Of a stretch of DNA of 64,000 nt, positions 48,822 through 60,935 are shown piece after piece. Numbering within the stretch: the first letter of the stretch is position 1; each line of letters opens with the position of its first letter. Made by a program: the position numbers and the translations under genes. The notes beneath the pieces were generated by a model that was given only the letters and a program-made list of their open reading frames with translations, was not told where the DNA came from and made no database searches. Source of the stretch: Fremontodendron californicum (taxonomy: Eukaryota; Streptophyta; Magnoliopsida; Malvales; Malvaceae); contig JAULJL010000046.1 of NCBI GenBank assembly GCA_030761205.1, positions 11,983,590-12,047,589 on the forward strand, written 5' to 3'.

Positions 48822-49439
48822 GTAGTCGATACACAATCGTAAAGATCCATCCTTTTTCTTTACAAATAAAACCGGTGCTCCCCAAGGTGAAGTACTAGGC
48901 CGAATGAAACCTTTGTCAACTAGGTCTTGCAACTGCACTTTCAATTCCTTTAGCTCCGAAGGTGCCATTCTATAGGGTGCCTGAGAAATAGGAGCACTGC
49001 CAGGGATTAAGTCAATAGTAAACTCCAATTCCCTGTCAGGAGGTAAACCGACCAATTCTTCAGGAAACATCTCAGGAAACTCTTTGACCACAGGTATAGT
49101 TTCCAACTTTGCCTCATGTATGTCCTTGTTAATCACATAAGCAAGGTAAGCAGAATACCCTTTTTGCAAGTATCTATTGGCTGCCATCTTGGAGATAAGG
49201 CAAGAAGGTAAAACTTTCCTTTCTCCTTGAAAAGTAAACTCCAAATCTCCTAACTTCTTAAAAGTCACAGTTTTGGAAAAACAATCTATCACTGCATTGT
49301 TTTTAGACAACCAATCCATTCCCAAAATCACATCGAAATCATACATTCCTAATGGAAACAAATTAACTGGTAATTCATGCTCCTGAACCATAACGGTACA
49401 ATCCGGATAAACCACATCAATTTTCAAAGTTTCTCCCAT
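48822..49439 (-). pseudogene. Element B protease end and reverse transcriptase start
   Basis: About 205 codons starting MGETLKIDVV. It has the protease stretch YDFDVILGMDWL, the linker with FPEMFPEELVGLPPDRE and the start of RT: APYRMAPSELKELK, GFIRPSTSPWGAPVLFVKKKDGS and LCIDY. It is cut at 48822 by insertion of C and continues at 26530. A one-base deletion near 49435-49440 puts it out of frame with the zinc-knuckle frame upstream, so the Met here is not a real start. Confidence 0.88.
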
Positions 49440-50092
49440 TGGGTACTAACGACCATAGGGATGTCTAACCTCCTAGACTCTCTACCCAAATGCATGACAT
49501 ATGAATTAGCAACAAAAGAATGAGTTGCACCTGGATCTATTAAGATCCTAGCATTTGCCTTAGAAATTGGGAGAGTACCTGTAACCACTTCAAGAGTAGC
49601 CTGAGCCTGTTGTTGGGTCATAGCATAAATTCTGGCTGTAGTTCGAGGTCTACCAGGTTGTCCACTCTGTCGAGGGCCAGTAGATGAACCAACTTGAGAT
49701 TGTACCCCAATTCTATCTCTAACTGCTGTCGGCTGATGTGCAGCAGTAGGTTGGGTCCTTTCTTTTTGACCCACTGACAACTGACTAGTAACTCCCTTGT
49801 TCTCCAGCTTGGGACAATCCCGTTTCATGTGTCCCGGTTCTTTGCAGTAAAAACACACACCCTGTAGTCTCCAACATTCACCAGGGTGATTCTTCCCACA
49901 ATGGGGACACTGAGGATAAGTCAATGTACGAGATCCTCCTGACCTCCCAGGTGGCAATCTAGTCTGCTGTTGAGGTCCAATGATAAATCTACTAGAAGAA
50001 CCACTAATAGGTTTTCTGTCTAATCCCTCCTGAAATCTCAAGGGTTTGGAACCACTGACACTGCTTTCTACATAACTTTTCTTAGGCCTCAT
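49424..50092 (-). pseudogene. Element B gag C-terminus (zinc knuckles) and protease active site
   Basis: 222 codons. A Cys/His-rich pair includes a classic knuckle C80-x2-C83-x4-H88-x4-C93 (CFYCKEPGHMKRDC) after a partial one (C62, C65, H69, C73). The protease motif ILIDPGATHSF has its catalytic Asp at 186 and Pro in place of Ser or Thr. It is in the same frame as the gag frame upstream, separated by one TGA at 50111-50113. It runs out of frame at its own end, near 49440. Confidence 0.87.
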
Positions 50093-50110
50093 GTCCTCAC
50101 TGGAGGATTG

Positions 50111-50905
50111 TCATTTTCTTTTTTTGAACATCTCTTCTCTATCTTTCATTTCTTTCAGATTCTGTTCAGCTTTAATTGCCATGTTGACCCATTTATTAAA
50201 GTCATCTGTATCTAGGGTCGTCAACCTATCTCGAATACTAACATGTAGCCCATCTTGGAATTTCTTGCATCTATCAGCATCGTTGGCTACTATTGATGGA
50301 GCAAATTCTGATAGTTCACTGAATTTTTGCTCGTACTCTGCTACTGACATACCACCCTGTTTTAAATTCATAAACTCAGTCCATTTCTTTTCCCGCAAGG
50401 CCCGAGAATAGTATTTTTCTTCAAACTCTCTTCGAAAATCTGCCCAGGTTATGGCAGGACGTCCAACATACCTTTGCACAGTAGTTTTCCACCATGTGTG
50501 TGTATGATCCTCCAAAAATTGCACCGCACATGGTAACCTCATAGGCTCGGGAATCTGAAGAGTAATGGAAGTAGTCTCAAATTTTTGTAGCCATGACCAA
50601 GCTAAATCTGATTCCAAAGACCCTGTGAAAATCTTGCAACCCATATTCTTCAAATCTTTACAGTAATAAACTATCCCCTTCTCAGCAGGGGCAGTCAAAA
50701 CGGGAATTACTCTTGCCAAGGCCGCAACTGCCTCAGCTAAATTACGATCAGCTGCTGGAGGTGCTGCTGAGGGTGCAGCAACTGAAGATGAACCAGCAAC
50801 TGAAGCTTGTTCTCCCATTTGCTCATCAATATTCACATTTCTATTCCTATCCCTATTTTGAGGTAGGGGATTGATTCTAGGCCTTCCTCTTCGACGTGGT
50901 GGCAT
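50111..50905 (-). CDS. Element B gag, N-terminal and capsid part
   Basis: 264 codons starting MPPRRRGRPRIN, the usual start of Tekay-type gag. It has an Ala/Pro-rich linker and the capsid-like region around LPCAVQFLEDHTHTWWKT and EFMNLKQGGMSVAEYEQKF. The start is 79 bp from the PBS (50985-50996). The stop TGA follows FKKRK; the same frame stays open beyond it, so the stop is probably a later nonsense change. The same gag in A is broken. Confidence 0.88.
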   Translation of the reverse strand: MPPRRRGRPRINPLPQNRDRNRNVNIDEQMGEQASVAGSSSVAAPSAAPPAADRNLAEAVAALARVIPVLTAPAEKGIVYYCKDLKNMGCKIFTGSLESDLAWSWLQKFETTSITLQIPEPMRLPCAVQFLEDHTHTWWKTTVQRYVGRPAITWADFRREFEEKYYSRALREKKWTEFMNLKQGGMSVAEYEQKFSELSEFAPSIVANDADRCKKFQDGLHVSIRDRLTTLDTDDFNKWVNMAIKAEQNLKEMKDREEMFKKRK

Positions 50906-50984
50906 CGTGTCTGATTTTCTGCACAGGTGACAATATTTTAATACTTCAACAAACAGTTCCTAAGTCTACAGGACCTATAACCTT

Positions 50985-50996
50985 GCTCTGATACCA
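50985..50996 (-). other. Primer binding site of element B (initiator-Met tRNA type)
   Basis: Minus-strand TGGTATCAGAGC, three bases from the LTR, complementary to the 3' end of plant initiator tRNA-Met. Confidence 0.88.
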
Positions 50997-50999
50997 AAT

Positions 51000-53481
51000 T
51001 GTAACACCCTGTCCGGATAATCTACCTAAAATCCGGCAGAGTTTCCTTTCTATCTCAACTATAACCCTTCTGCAAATAACACTCAATTTTATATCCTCAA
51101 CCAGCAGTATTTCTCAATACTATTACCACATATATCCATGCATATTCAAAAATTATTCATGATCAATTTATGCTCAAATCAAAACATATTGATCTATTGT
51201 CTCATATCTTCAAATATATACAATATATCTAGAAATAAACCTATCTCAGCAAGGTTTACTAGATAAAAACATCAAAAGACCAAATCTTCTAGAAATTTAG
51301 ATATGATGCCCACCACGTCAATATATTCTTGAAGCGGAGAGTAGAGGAAGGCAGCAATCCCGACACCTAAGTGTGTCCTAAAAATGAGAAATAAGAGGAG
51401 GTGAGATATAGGAATATCTCAATGAGTAGACAACATTTAAAGCGTGTGAAAACCATAATGGAAATCTGTAAAGTATAATTGACATTTTCAAAATAAATAA
51501 TAATAAAACCATAATAAGTAATTCAAAGACGTAGCAAGCTTTTCAAATGTATAACAATATTAAATCAATGAATAAAATCCGTAAAGTAATTCAAGTTTCG
51601 TATAATTGGGCTCCAACTTTCTGTCATGCACAAGAATACATCCATGAAATAACCAGGCAACATCCATGTAGGCATACTAGTAGCCGGCCCCAAAGGCCAA
51701 TACCACCATAGGACGCCCCAAAGGCATATGTGTCGCTATGATGTGCCCCCAAAAGGCAAATATAACGGGATAGGGACTCTGGAGGTGGCTCCCACCACAA
51801 AGGCGTAGCACGCAGCTCCCATACCCCAGTCTAATATCACAGAATTGGGACTCTGGAGGTGGCTCCCGCCACAAAGGCGTAGCACGCAGCTCCCGTATTC
51901 CGGTCTAATATCACGGAATGGGGACTCTGGAGGTGGCTCCCGCCACAAAGGCGTAGCACGCAGCTCCCGTATTCCGGTCAAGGAAATAATCTCATACATT
52001 AAGTCAGGTGGAGCCAAAACCATGTACGTCAAATTCTATGTAAAATCATATTTCATAAAATCAACCAACTTACTCGATATAATATTTCTTGAAATAAAAG
52101 TAATTTAATAACAAATCAATTCATATGATTAAATATCGTATATACCTTTAATACGTAAAATAAATATTATGTAAAAAATATATATATATAATTATAATTA
52201 AAAATATTTCAAATAACTATAGTTGTTGTCTACTCACAATCCTTTGGATGATCTCACTGTACACCTCGACCTGAAACTTCGGGATCCACAGGTGACGTCG
52301 GATCTACGTGGCCTAGAGATTAACAATAATTAGTATCTATACATGCTCAAAGCATTACACAATTTTGAATGTAACTTAAGTCCCATAAATCTACCTCATA
52401 TACTAATTTCTCATACTCAAAACAACATATCCTTACTTTTTAATATCATTTCCATTATCATTTTCTCCATAATTCAACTCCATAATCATGTCCTTATCGA
52501 ATTCGTTTCTAGTATTCCATGCCTTAGAGATTTTCATAATCCATAATCATCCTTTGGTACTATATTTCTCTTAAGCAATAAATTCCTTAATATCAAGTTA
52601 GATTAGAAAATCATAACTTGAGTTTGGTAAGGAATTTGGAAGTGATCCCAATTGTTTTATTTCAACCAATATGTCTAATTTATGAATAAAATAACTAACT
52701 TATACAACTAGAACAAAAGTTTGATCAAATTTGATAAATCCCGAAACCATGCTGAAACAGGGATCAACACAGAACAGTAAACTTCACCGAATTTTATCGT
52801 TTTAACCGCTTATCGGTTTTGGGTGATTCAAAAACCCAAATTCTCATATTGAAGTCTAGTTTCTAGGAAAAATATCAAAAAAATACAAACCCTAATGTGC
52901 CGAACCCAGAAAATCCGAACAGCAAGCATGCTCAGTTTCCCCTGTTTTGCTTTTTTCTTCCCATTTTCTTGTTCATGCTTTCAAATCCTTTTAATTCTTA
53001 CCAAGAATGAGTAAAATTCATACTTAATAGATGGATTTCAGACCTTAACATGTTTATGGAGCTAAGATCTTAGCATGCCCTAGTAGAATATCTAAAGAAA
53101 ATGAAGAATTTATCAAGAAACTAACCTTGGATGTAATTATTGTTGAGATTTTTGGTTGAGTTGTTTGAAGAGAATTTTGAGAGAGAGGGATGTTGGGAGC
53201 TGCTGCCACTTGAAGAAGGGAATGAAAATGTCTAGGGATTTCGGGAGAGAAAGATGAATAAGTGATATTTTTCTTGTTTTTGGGATAATTGCATATTAGT
53301 CCCTCAACTTTTTATAAATAACCATTAAGCCCCTAAACTTTTTTTTTTATTTTTAATATGTTCATTTTGATCCTTTCTTCTTTTATTTCCTTCACTTATA
53401 ACTTCTTACCAATTTTCAAGTTCGTCCTTAAAATTTTCGGGATTTAACTTTACATGATTATACGTAACCTCGGTTGTTACA
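51000..53481 (-). repeat. Element B right LTR (5' LTR of the element)
   Basis: 2482 bp, the same length as the left LTR. Differences noticed by eye: about seven substitutions and one T in a homopolymer. Three copies of the 74-bp unit at 51773, 51847 and 51921. Confidence 0.94.
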
Positions 53482-53486
53482 GAGTA

Positions 53487-55349
53487 ATTCAAAGACGTAG
53501 CAAAGTTTTCAAATGTATAACAATATTATAATATTAAATCAATAAATAAAATCTGTAAAGTAAATCAAGTTTCGTATAATTGGGCTCCAACTTTCTGTCA
53601 TGCACAAGAGTACATCCATGAAATAACCAGACAATATCCATGTAGGCATACTAGTAGCCGGCCCCAAAGGCCAATACCACCATAGGACGCCCCAAAGGCA
53701 TATGTGTCGCTATGATGTGCCCCCAAAAGGCAAATATAACGGGATAGGGACTCTGGAGGTGGCTCCCACCACAAAGGCGTAGCACGCAGCTCCCATACCC
53801 CAATCCAATATCACGGAATTTGGGACTCTGGAGGTGGCTCCCGAGACAAAGGCGTAGCACGCAGCTCGCGTATTCCGGTCAAGGAAATAATCTCATACAT
53901 TAAATCAGGTGGAGCCAAAACCATGTACGTCAAATTCTATGTATAATCATATTTCATAAATCAATCAACTTACTCGATATAATATTTCTTGAAATAAATG
54001 TACTTTAATAACAAATCAATTCATATGATTAAATATCGTATATACCTTTAATACGTAAAATAAATATTATGCTAAAAATATATATATATATATAATTATA
54101 ATTAAAGAAATTTCAATTAACTATAGTTGTCGTCTACTCACTATCCTTGAGATGATCTTACTGTACACCTCGATCTGAAACTTCGGGATCCACAGGTGAC
54201 GTCAGCTCTACGTGGCCTAGAGATTAACGATAATTAGTATCTATACATACTCAAAGCATTACACACTTATGAATGCAACTTAAATCTCATAATCTTCCCT
54301 CAAGGTCAATACTAATTTCTCGTACTCAAAACAACATATCCTTAATTTTTTAATATCATTTCCATAATCATTTTCTCCATAATTCAACTCCATATTCATG
54401 TCTTTATCAAATTCATTTCTAGTACTCCATGCCTTAGAGATTTTCATAATCCATAACCATCAATAGTACTATATTTCTCTTAAGCAATAAATTCCTTAAT
54501 ATCAAGTTAGATTAGAAAATCATAACTTGAGTTTGGCACCAATAAGTCTAATTTATGAATAAAATAAGTAACTTATACAACTAGAACAAAATTTTGATCA
54601 AATTTGATAAAACCCGAAACTATGCTGAAACAGGGGTCACATTGAACAGCCAACTTCACCGAATTTTATCTTTTTAACCGCTTATCGGTTTTGGGTGATT
54701 CAAGGACCAAAATTCTCGTATTGAAGTCTAGTTTCTAGGAAAAATATCAAAAAAATATAAACCCAACTTTGCCGAACCCAGAAAATCCGAACAGCAAGCA
54801 TGCTCAAATTCCCCTGTTTTGCTTTTTCTTCCAATTTTCTTGTTCATGCTTTCAAATCCTTTTAATTCTTACCAAAAATGAGTAAAATTCATACTTAATA
54901 GATGGATTTCAGACCTTAACATGTTTATGGAGCTAAGATCTTAGCATGCTCAAGTAGAATATCTAAAGAAAATGAAGAATTTATCAAGAAACTAACCTTG
55001 GATGTAATTGTTGTTGAGATTTTGGTGGAAACACTTGAAGAAAATTTTTGAGAGAGAGGTAGAGTGGGAGGCCGGCTGCCACTTGAAGAAGAGAAGGAAA
55101 ATTTGTCTAGACTTTTCGGGAGAAAAGATGAAGACAAGAGATATATATATTTTTTGTTTGGTATAATTGCATATTGGTCCCTCAACTTTTTATAAATAAC
55201 CATTAAGCCCCTAAACTTTTTTAATATGTTCATTTTGATCCTTTCTTCTTTTATTTCCTTCACTTATAACTTCTTACTAATTTCCAAGTTTGTCCGTAAA
55301 ATTTTCGGAATTTAACTTTACATAATTATACGTAACCTCGGTTGTTACA
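53487..55349 (-). repeat. Element A left LTR, second piece
   Basis: Resumes after the GAGTA duplication and ends TTGTTACA at 55349, followed by the PPT (CTAAGGGGGGTAAGT on the minus strand, 55350-55364). Two copies of the 74/75-bp unit (53747, 53822). The 112-codon minus frame at 54925-55263 is a chance frame and is duplicated in the other LTR. Confidence 0.92.
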
Positions 55350-55384
55350 ACTTACCCCCCTTAGAAAAATTTCGTCCTCGAAAT

Positions 55385-57762
55385 TTACTTACCAACTTGA
55401 TTGAACAAGTGAGAATATTGAGTCCGCATATATTCGTCCCTTTCCCATATAGCTTCTTCATATGAATGATTCCTCCAAAGAACTTTCACTAATGAAATAG
55501 TCTTAGTCCTTAGAACTTGGTCCTTTTTATCCAAAATCTCAACCGGCTGCTCTTCATAAGTTAAATTTTCCTCAATTTCCATAGGCAAGTCCTTCAATAT
55601 ATGTGAAGAATCGAAAATGTACTTTCGGAGCATAGAAACATGGAACACATTATGAATTCGTGACAATTCTTCTGGTAAGGACAATCTATAAGCAACTGGG
55701 CCAATCCGTTCAATGATCTCATACGGCCCTATATATCGAGGACCCAACTTTCCTCGTCTTCCAAATCGGATTACTCCCTTCCAAGGAGTCACTTTCAAAA
55801 ACACCATATCACCAACTTCAAACTCTAAATTTTTTCTCCGATTATCTGCTTAGCTCTTTTGTCGATCTGGAGCTATTTTTATCTTTTCCCGAATTACCTT
55901 AACTTTGTCTGTAGTCATCATAACAATTTCTTGACCTAGTAATTTCCTTTCATATGTATCATCCCAACACACCGGAGTTCTGCACTTCCTTCCATACAAA
56001 GCTTCAAATTGAGCCATGTCGATGCTGGACTGATAACTATTGTTATATGCAAACTCTGCTAGGAGCAAGTGTTCATCCCAGTTTCCTTTGAATTCCATAA
56101 TACAAGATCTGAGCATATCTTCCAAAATTTGAATTGTCCTTCAGATTGTCCATCTGTCTGAGGATGAAAAGCAGTACTGAACTTGAGTTTAGTACCCATA
56201 GCATTCTGCAAACTTGGCCAGAAGCGAGATGTGAATCGGGGGTCTCGATCAGATACAATCGATACTGGGGCACCATGTAACCTAACAATTTCGTTCACAT
56301 AAAATTTAGCCAATCTTTCCATGGAAAAAGTCTTCTTAACTGGCAAAAAGTGAGCTGATTTTGTCAAACGATCAACAATCACCCAAATGTTGTCATAACC
56401 AGACTGTATTCTTGGCAATCCCGAAACGAAATCCATAGCAATATCTTCCCACTTCCATTGAGGAATAGGTAGGGGGTTCAATTTCCCAGAAGGTTTTTGA
56501 TGCTCGGCTTTAATTTGTTGGCATACCAAGCATCTAGAAATAAACTCAGCTATGTCTCGTTTCATACCTTGCCACCAATAATGTTCTCTTAAGGTTCGAT
56601 ACATCTTCACACTACCAAGATGTAACGTGTATGGTGCATTATGAGCTTCCTCCAAAATCACCTTCCGGAGTTCTTCATCATGAGGCACACAAAGCCTATT
56701 TTTCATTATCAGTACATCCTCATCTTTTATTTGAAAGTCAGTCCTCACACCATCCCTTACTTCTTGCTTTAACTTTACCAGCATAGGGTCATTATTTTGT
56801 GCTTCATGTATCCAATCAATATGAATCGGTTTAACCTTCAAGTGGGCTATTAGGAGATCATTCTCATCAATCATCAATTCTAAAGGTAAAGACTTCAACT
56901 CATTTTGTAAGGGTTTCTGAATTGCTCGGATATGAGCAAGAGAACTAGAAGACTTTCTACTAAGAGCATCGGCCACTACATTGGCCTTTCCTGGGTGGTA
57001 GTCAATTACACAGTCATAATCTTTTATCAATTCCAACCATCTCCTTTTCCTCAAATTTAATTCTTTCTGATCCATCAGATATTTCAGACTCTTATGATCA
57101 GTGTAGATTGTACATTTTTCTCCAAATAAATAATGCCTCCAAATTTTCAGTGCAAACACCACCGCCGCCAACTCTAAATCATGAGTGGGATAGTTTTGCT
57201 CATGCTATTTCAGTTGTCGAGAAGCATAAGCTATCACCTTCCCATGTTGCATCAAAATGCAACCCAAACCTCACCTCGAGGCATCACTATATACCACAAA
57301 GCTTCCAGTCCCTGATGGTAGTGTAAGAACTGGTGCTGTGGTCAATCTACGCTTGAGCTCTTGGAAAGCTTGCTCACATTTGTCAGTCCACTCAAAATTA
57401 GCATGATTCCTTGTTAGTTTTGACAAAGGAGAGGCAAACATGGAAAATCTTTCCACGAATCTTCGATAATACTCTGCCAATCTGAGAAAGCTCCTAACTT
57501 CTGTGACATTAGTGGGTCTTTCCCAAGCAACTACCGCTTCTATCTTTTGTGGATCCACAAAAATCCCTTCCTTAGATACTACGTGACCAAGGAATACTAC
57601 TTTGTCTAGCCAGAATTCACACTTGGAAAATTTAGCATAAAGTTGCTTTTCACGCTTAGTCTGCAACACCGTTCTCAAATGGCTTACATGATCATCCTTA
57701 TTCCTGGAATAAACTAGGATGTCATCGATGAAAACAATAACAAACTTATCTAAGTAGGGTCG
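55385..57762 (-). pseudogene. Element A pol remnant: RT part, RNase H, integrase, chromodomain-like end
   Basis: Close homologue of the pol of B, on the minus strand. In protein order: the RT end and RNase H (57762-57172, including FLGHVVSKEG and VVYSDAS), RNase H and integrase (57171-56059) with KSLKYLMDQKEL, CLVCQQIK and VSDRDPRF, a shifted frame (56125-55850) covering HLLLAEFAYNN and FEALYGRKC, and the last part (55807-55385) with the chromodomain-like KVLWRNH. Frameshifts and stops separate these pieces, for example near 56130 and at 55851 (TAG). The finger and palm start of RT, including the FIDD box, is only partly present because the gene is joined to gag at 57755-57762. Confidence 0.87.
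57755..57762. other. Deletion junction in element A (TAGGGTCG microhomology)
   Basis: TAGGGTCG occurs in element B both in RT (near 26264) and in gag (near 50213). Element A has a single copy joining RT to gag, so about 1.65 kb of B-type coding sequence is missing. Confidence 0.85.
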
Positions 57763-58452
57763 TCAACCTATCTCTAATACTAACATGTAGCCCATCTTGG
57801 AATTTCTTGCATCTATCAGCATCGTTGGCTACTATCGATGGAGCAAATTCTGATAGTTCATTGAACTTTTGCTCATACTCTGCTACTGACATACCACCCT
57901 GTTTTAAATTCATAAACTCAGTCCATTTCTTTTTTCGCAAGGCCCGAGAATAGTATTTTTCTTCAAACTCTCTTCGAAAATCTGCCTAGGTTATGGTAGG
58001 ACGTCCAGCATACCTTTGCACTATAGTTTTCCACCATGTGTGTGCATGATTCTCCAAAAATTGCACCGCACATGGTAACCTCATAGGCTCGGGAATCTGA
58101 AGAGTAATGGAAGTAGTCTCAATTTTTTTTTTGTAGCCATGACCAGGCTAAATCTGATTCCAAAGACCTCGTGAAAATCTTGCAACCCATATTCTTCAGA
58201 TTCTTACAGTAATCAACTATCCCTTTTTCAGTAGGGGCAGTCAAAGCGGGAATTACTCTTGCCAAGGCCGCAACTACCTCAGCTAAATTAAAATCAGCTG
58301 CTAGAGGTGCTGTTGAGGGTGCAGCAACAGAAGATGAACCAACAGCTGAAGCTTGTTCTCCAATTTGCTCATCAATATTCTCATTTCTATTCCTATCCCT
58401 AATTTTGGGCTAGGGGATTGATTCTAGGCCTTCCTCTTCGACGTGGTGGCAT
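57763..58452 (-). pseudogene. Element A gag remnant
   Basis: Homologue of the gag of B, starting at ATG 58452 with the same MPPRRRGR start. It has a stop where B encodes Trp (TAG near 57986) and frameshifts near 58120 (an expanded T-run) and 58400. It ends at the deletion junction inside the region after EQKFNELSEF. Non-functional. Confidence 0.85.
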
Positions 58453-58531
58453 CGTGTCTAATTTCTTACACAAGTGACAATATTTTAATACTTCATCAAA
58501 CAATTCCTAAGTCTACAGGACCTATAACTTT

Positions 58532-58543
58532 GCTCTGATACCA
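58532..58543 (-). other. Primer binding site of element A
   Basis: Minus-strand TGGTATCAGAGC, as in element B, three bases from the LTR start at 58547. Confidence 0.87.
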
Positions 58544-58546
58544 AAT

Positions 58547-60930
58547 TGTAACACCCTGTCCGAATAATCTACCTAAAATTCGGCAGAATTTCCTTTCTAT
58601 CTCAACTATAAACCCTCCTGCAAATAACACTCAATTCATATCCTCAACCAGCAATATTTCTCAATACTATTATCACATATATCCATCTTATTCAAAAATT
58701 ATCCATGATCAATTTATTCTCAAGTCAAAACATACTGATCTATTGTCTCATATCTTCAAATATATACTTATAATATATCCAAAAGTAAACCCATCTCAGC
58801 AAGGTTTACTAGATAAAAACATCAAAAGATCAAGACTTCAATAAATTTTTAGTATGATGCCCACCACGTCAAAATACTATTTGAAGCAAAGAATAGAGAA
58901 AGGTTGCAATCCCGAAACCTAATTGTCACCTGAAAATGAGAATATGAAAAGGTGAGATATATGAATATCTCAGTGAGTAGACAACATTTAAAGCGTGTGA
59001 AAAACTATAATGGTAGTCTGTAAAGCATAATTGACATTTTCAAAATAAATAATAGTAAAACCATAATGAGTAATTCAAAGACGTAGCAAAGTTTTCAAAT
59101 GTATAACAATATTATAATATTAAATCAATAAATAAAATCTGTAAAGTAAATCAAGTTTCGTATAATTGGGCTCCAACTTTCTGTCATGCACAAGAGTACA
59201 TCCATGACATAACCAGACAATATCCATGTAGGCATACTAGTAGCCGGCCCCAAAGGCCAATACCACCATAGGACGCCCCAAAGGCATATGTGTCGCTATG
59301 ATGTGCCCCCAAAAGGCAAATATAACGGGATAGGGACTCTAGAGGTGGCTCCCACCACAAAGGCGTAGCACGCAGCTCCCATACCCCAATCCAATATCAC
59401 GGAATTTGGGACTCTGGAGGTGGCTCCCGCGACAAAGGCGTAGCACGCAGCTCCCGTATTCCGGTCAAGGAAATAATCTCATACATTAAATCAGGTGGAG
59501 CCAAAACCATGTACGTCAAATTCTATGTATAATCATATTTCATAAATCAATCAACTTACTCGATATAATATTTCTTGAAATAAATGTACTTTAATAACAA
59601 ATCAATTCATATGATTAAATATCGTATATACCTTTAATACGTAAAATAAATATTATGCTAAAAAATATATATATATAATTATAATTAAAGAAATTTCAAT
59701 TAACTATAGTTGTCGTCTACTCACTATCCTTGAGATGATCTTACTGTACACCTCGATCTGAAACTTCGGGATCCATAGGTGACGTCAGCTCTACGTGGCC
59801 TAGAGATTAACGATAATTAGTATCTATACATACTCAAAGCATTACACACTTATGAATGCAACTTAAATCTCATAATCTTCCCTCAAGGTCAATACTAATT
59901 TCTCGTACTCAAAACAACATATCCTTAATTTTTTTAATATCATTTCCATAATCATTTTCTCCATAATTCAACTCCATATTCATGTCTTTATCAAATTCCT
60001 TTCTAGTACTCCATGCCTTAGAGATTTTCATAATCCATAACCATCAATAGTACTATATTTCTCTTAAGCAATAAATTCCTTAATATCAAGTTAGATTAGA
60101 AAATCATAACTTGAGTTTGGCACCAATAAGTCTAATTTATGAATAAAATAAGTAACTTATACAACTAGAACAAAATTTTGATCAAATTTGATAAAACCCG
60201 AAACTATGCTGAAACAGGGGTCACACTGAACAGCCAACTTCACCGAATTTTATCTTTTTAACCGCTTATCGGTTTTGGGTGATTCAAAGACCAAAATTCT
60301 CGTATTGAAGTCTAGTTTCTAGGAACAATATCAAAAAAATATAAACCCAACTGTGCCGAACCCAGAAAATCCGAACAGCAAGCATGCTCAAATTCCCCTG
60401 TTTTGCTTTTTCTTCCAATTTTCTTGTTCATGCTTTCAAATCCTTTTAATTCTTACCAAAAATGAGTAAAATTCATACTTAATAGATGGATTTCAGACCT
60501 TAACATGTTTATGGAGCTAAGATTTTAGCATGCTCAAGTAGAATATCTAAAGAAAATGAAGAATTTATCAAGAAACTAACCTTGGATGTAATTGTTGTTG
60601 AGATTTTGGTGGAAACACTTGAAGAAAATTTTTGAGAGAGAGGTAGAGTGGGAGGCCGGCTGCCACTTGAAGAAGAGAAGGAAAATTTGTCTAGACTTTT
60701 CGGGAGAAAAGATGAAGACAAGAGATATATATTTTTTTTTGGTATAATTGCATATTGGTCCCTCAACTTTTTATAAATAACCATTAAGCCCCTAAACTTT
60801 TTTAATATGTTCATTTTGATCCTTTCTTCTTTTATTTCCTTCACTTATAACTTCTTACTAATTTCCAAGTTTGTCCGTAAAATTTTTGGAATTTAACTTT
60901 ACATAATTATACGTAACCTCGATTGTTACA
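58547..60930 (-). repeat. Element A right LTR (5' LTR of the element)
   Basis: 2384 bp, TGTAACACCC...TTGTTACA. Two copies of the 74/75-bp unit. Uninterrupted, so it shows the target of B (ATAATGAGTAATTC near 59065). More scattered differences from its partner LTR than seen between the LTRs of B, C or D. Confidence 0.93.
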
Positions 60931-60935
60931 GTCGG

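Larger units (their letters stand above)
21376..53481 (-). mobile_element. Element B: Tekay/Del-like chromovirus, full-length but mutated, hosting C and D
   Basis: Minus-strand Ty3/gypsy element inserted in the left LTR of A. Both LTRs are 2482 bp and by eye differ at about seven bases and one homopolymer length. An initiator-Met-type primer binding site follows the right (5') LTR and a G-rich polypurine tract abuts the left (3') LTR. Gene order is gag, zinc knuckle, protease, RT, RNase H, integrase and a chromodomain-type C-terminus. A stop after gag, a frameshift in protease, and a frameshift plus a stop in integrase break the coding sequence. Element C interrupts RT. Confidence 0.93.
20849..60930 (-). 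mobile_element. Element A: Tekay/Del-like chromovirus LTR retrotransposon, deletion derivative, hosting B, C and D
   Basis: Outermost retroelement of the nest, minus strand. The left LTR (20849-21375 continued at 53487-55349) and right LTR (58547-60930) both run TGTAACACCC...TTGTTACA and are about 2.39 kb. A 5-bp GTCGG duplication flanks the element. The internal region is only 55350-58546 because RT is joined directly to gag. Its LTRs differ at clearly more sites than those of B, which fits A being older. Coding remnants carry stops and frameshifts, so A cannot be autonomous. Confidence 0.9.
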
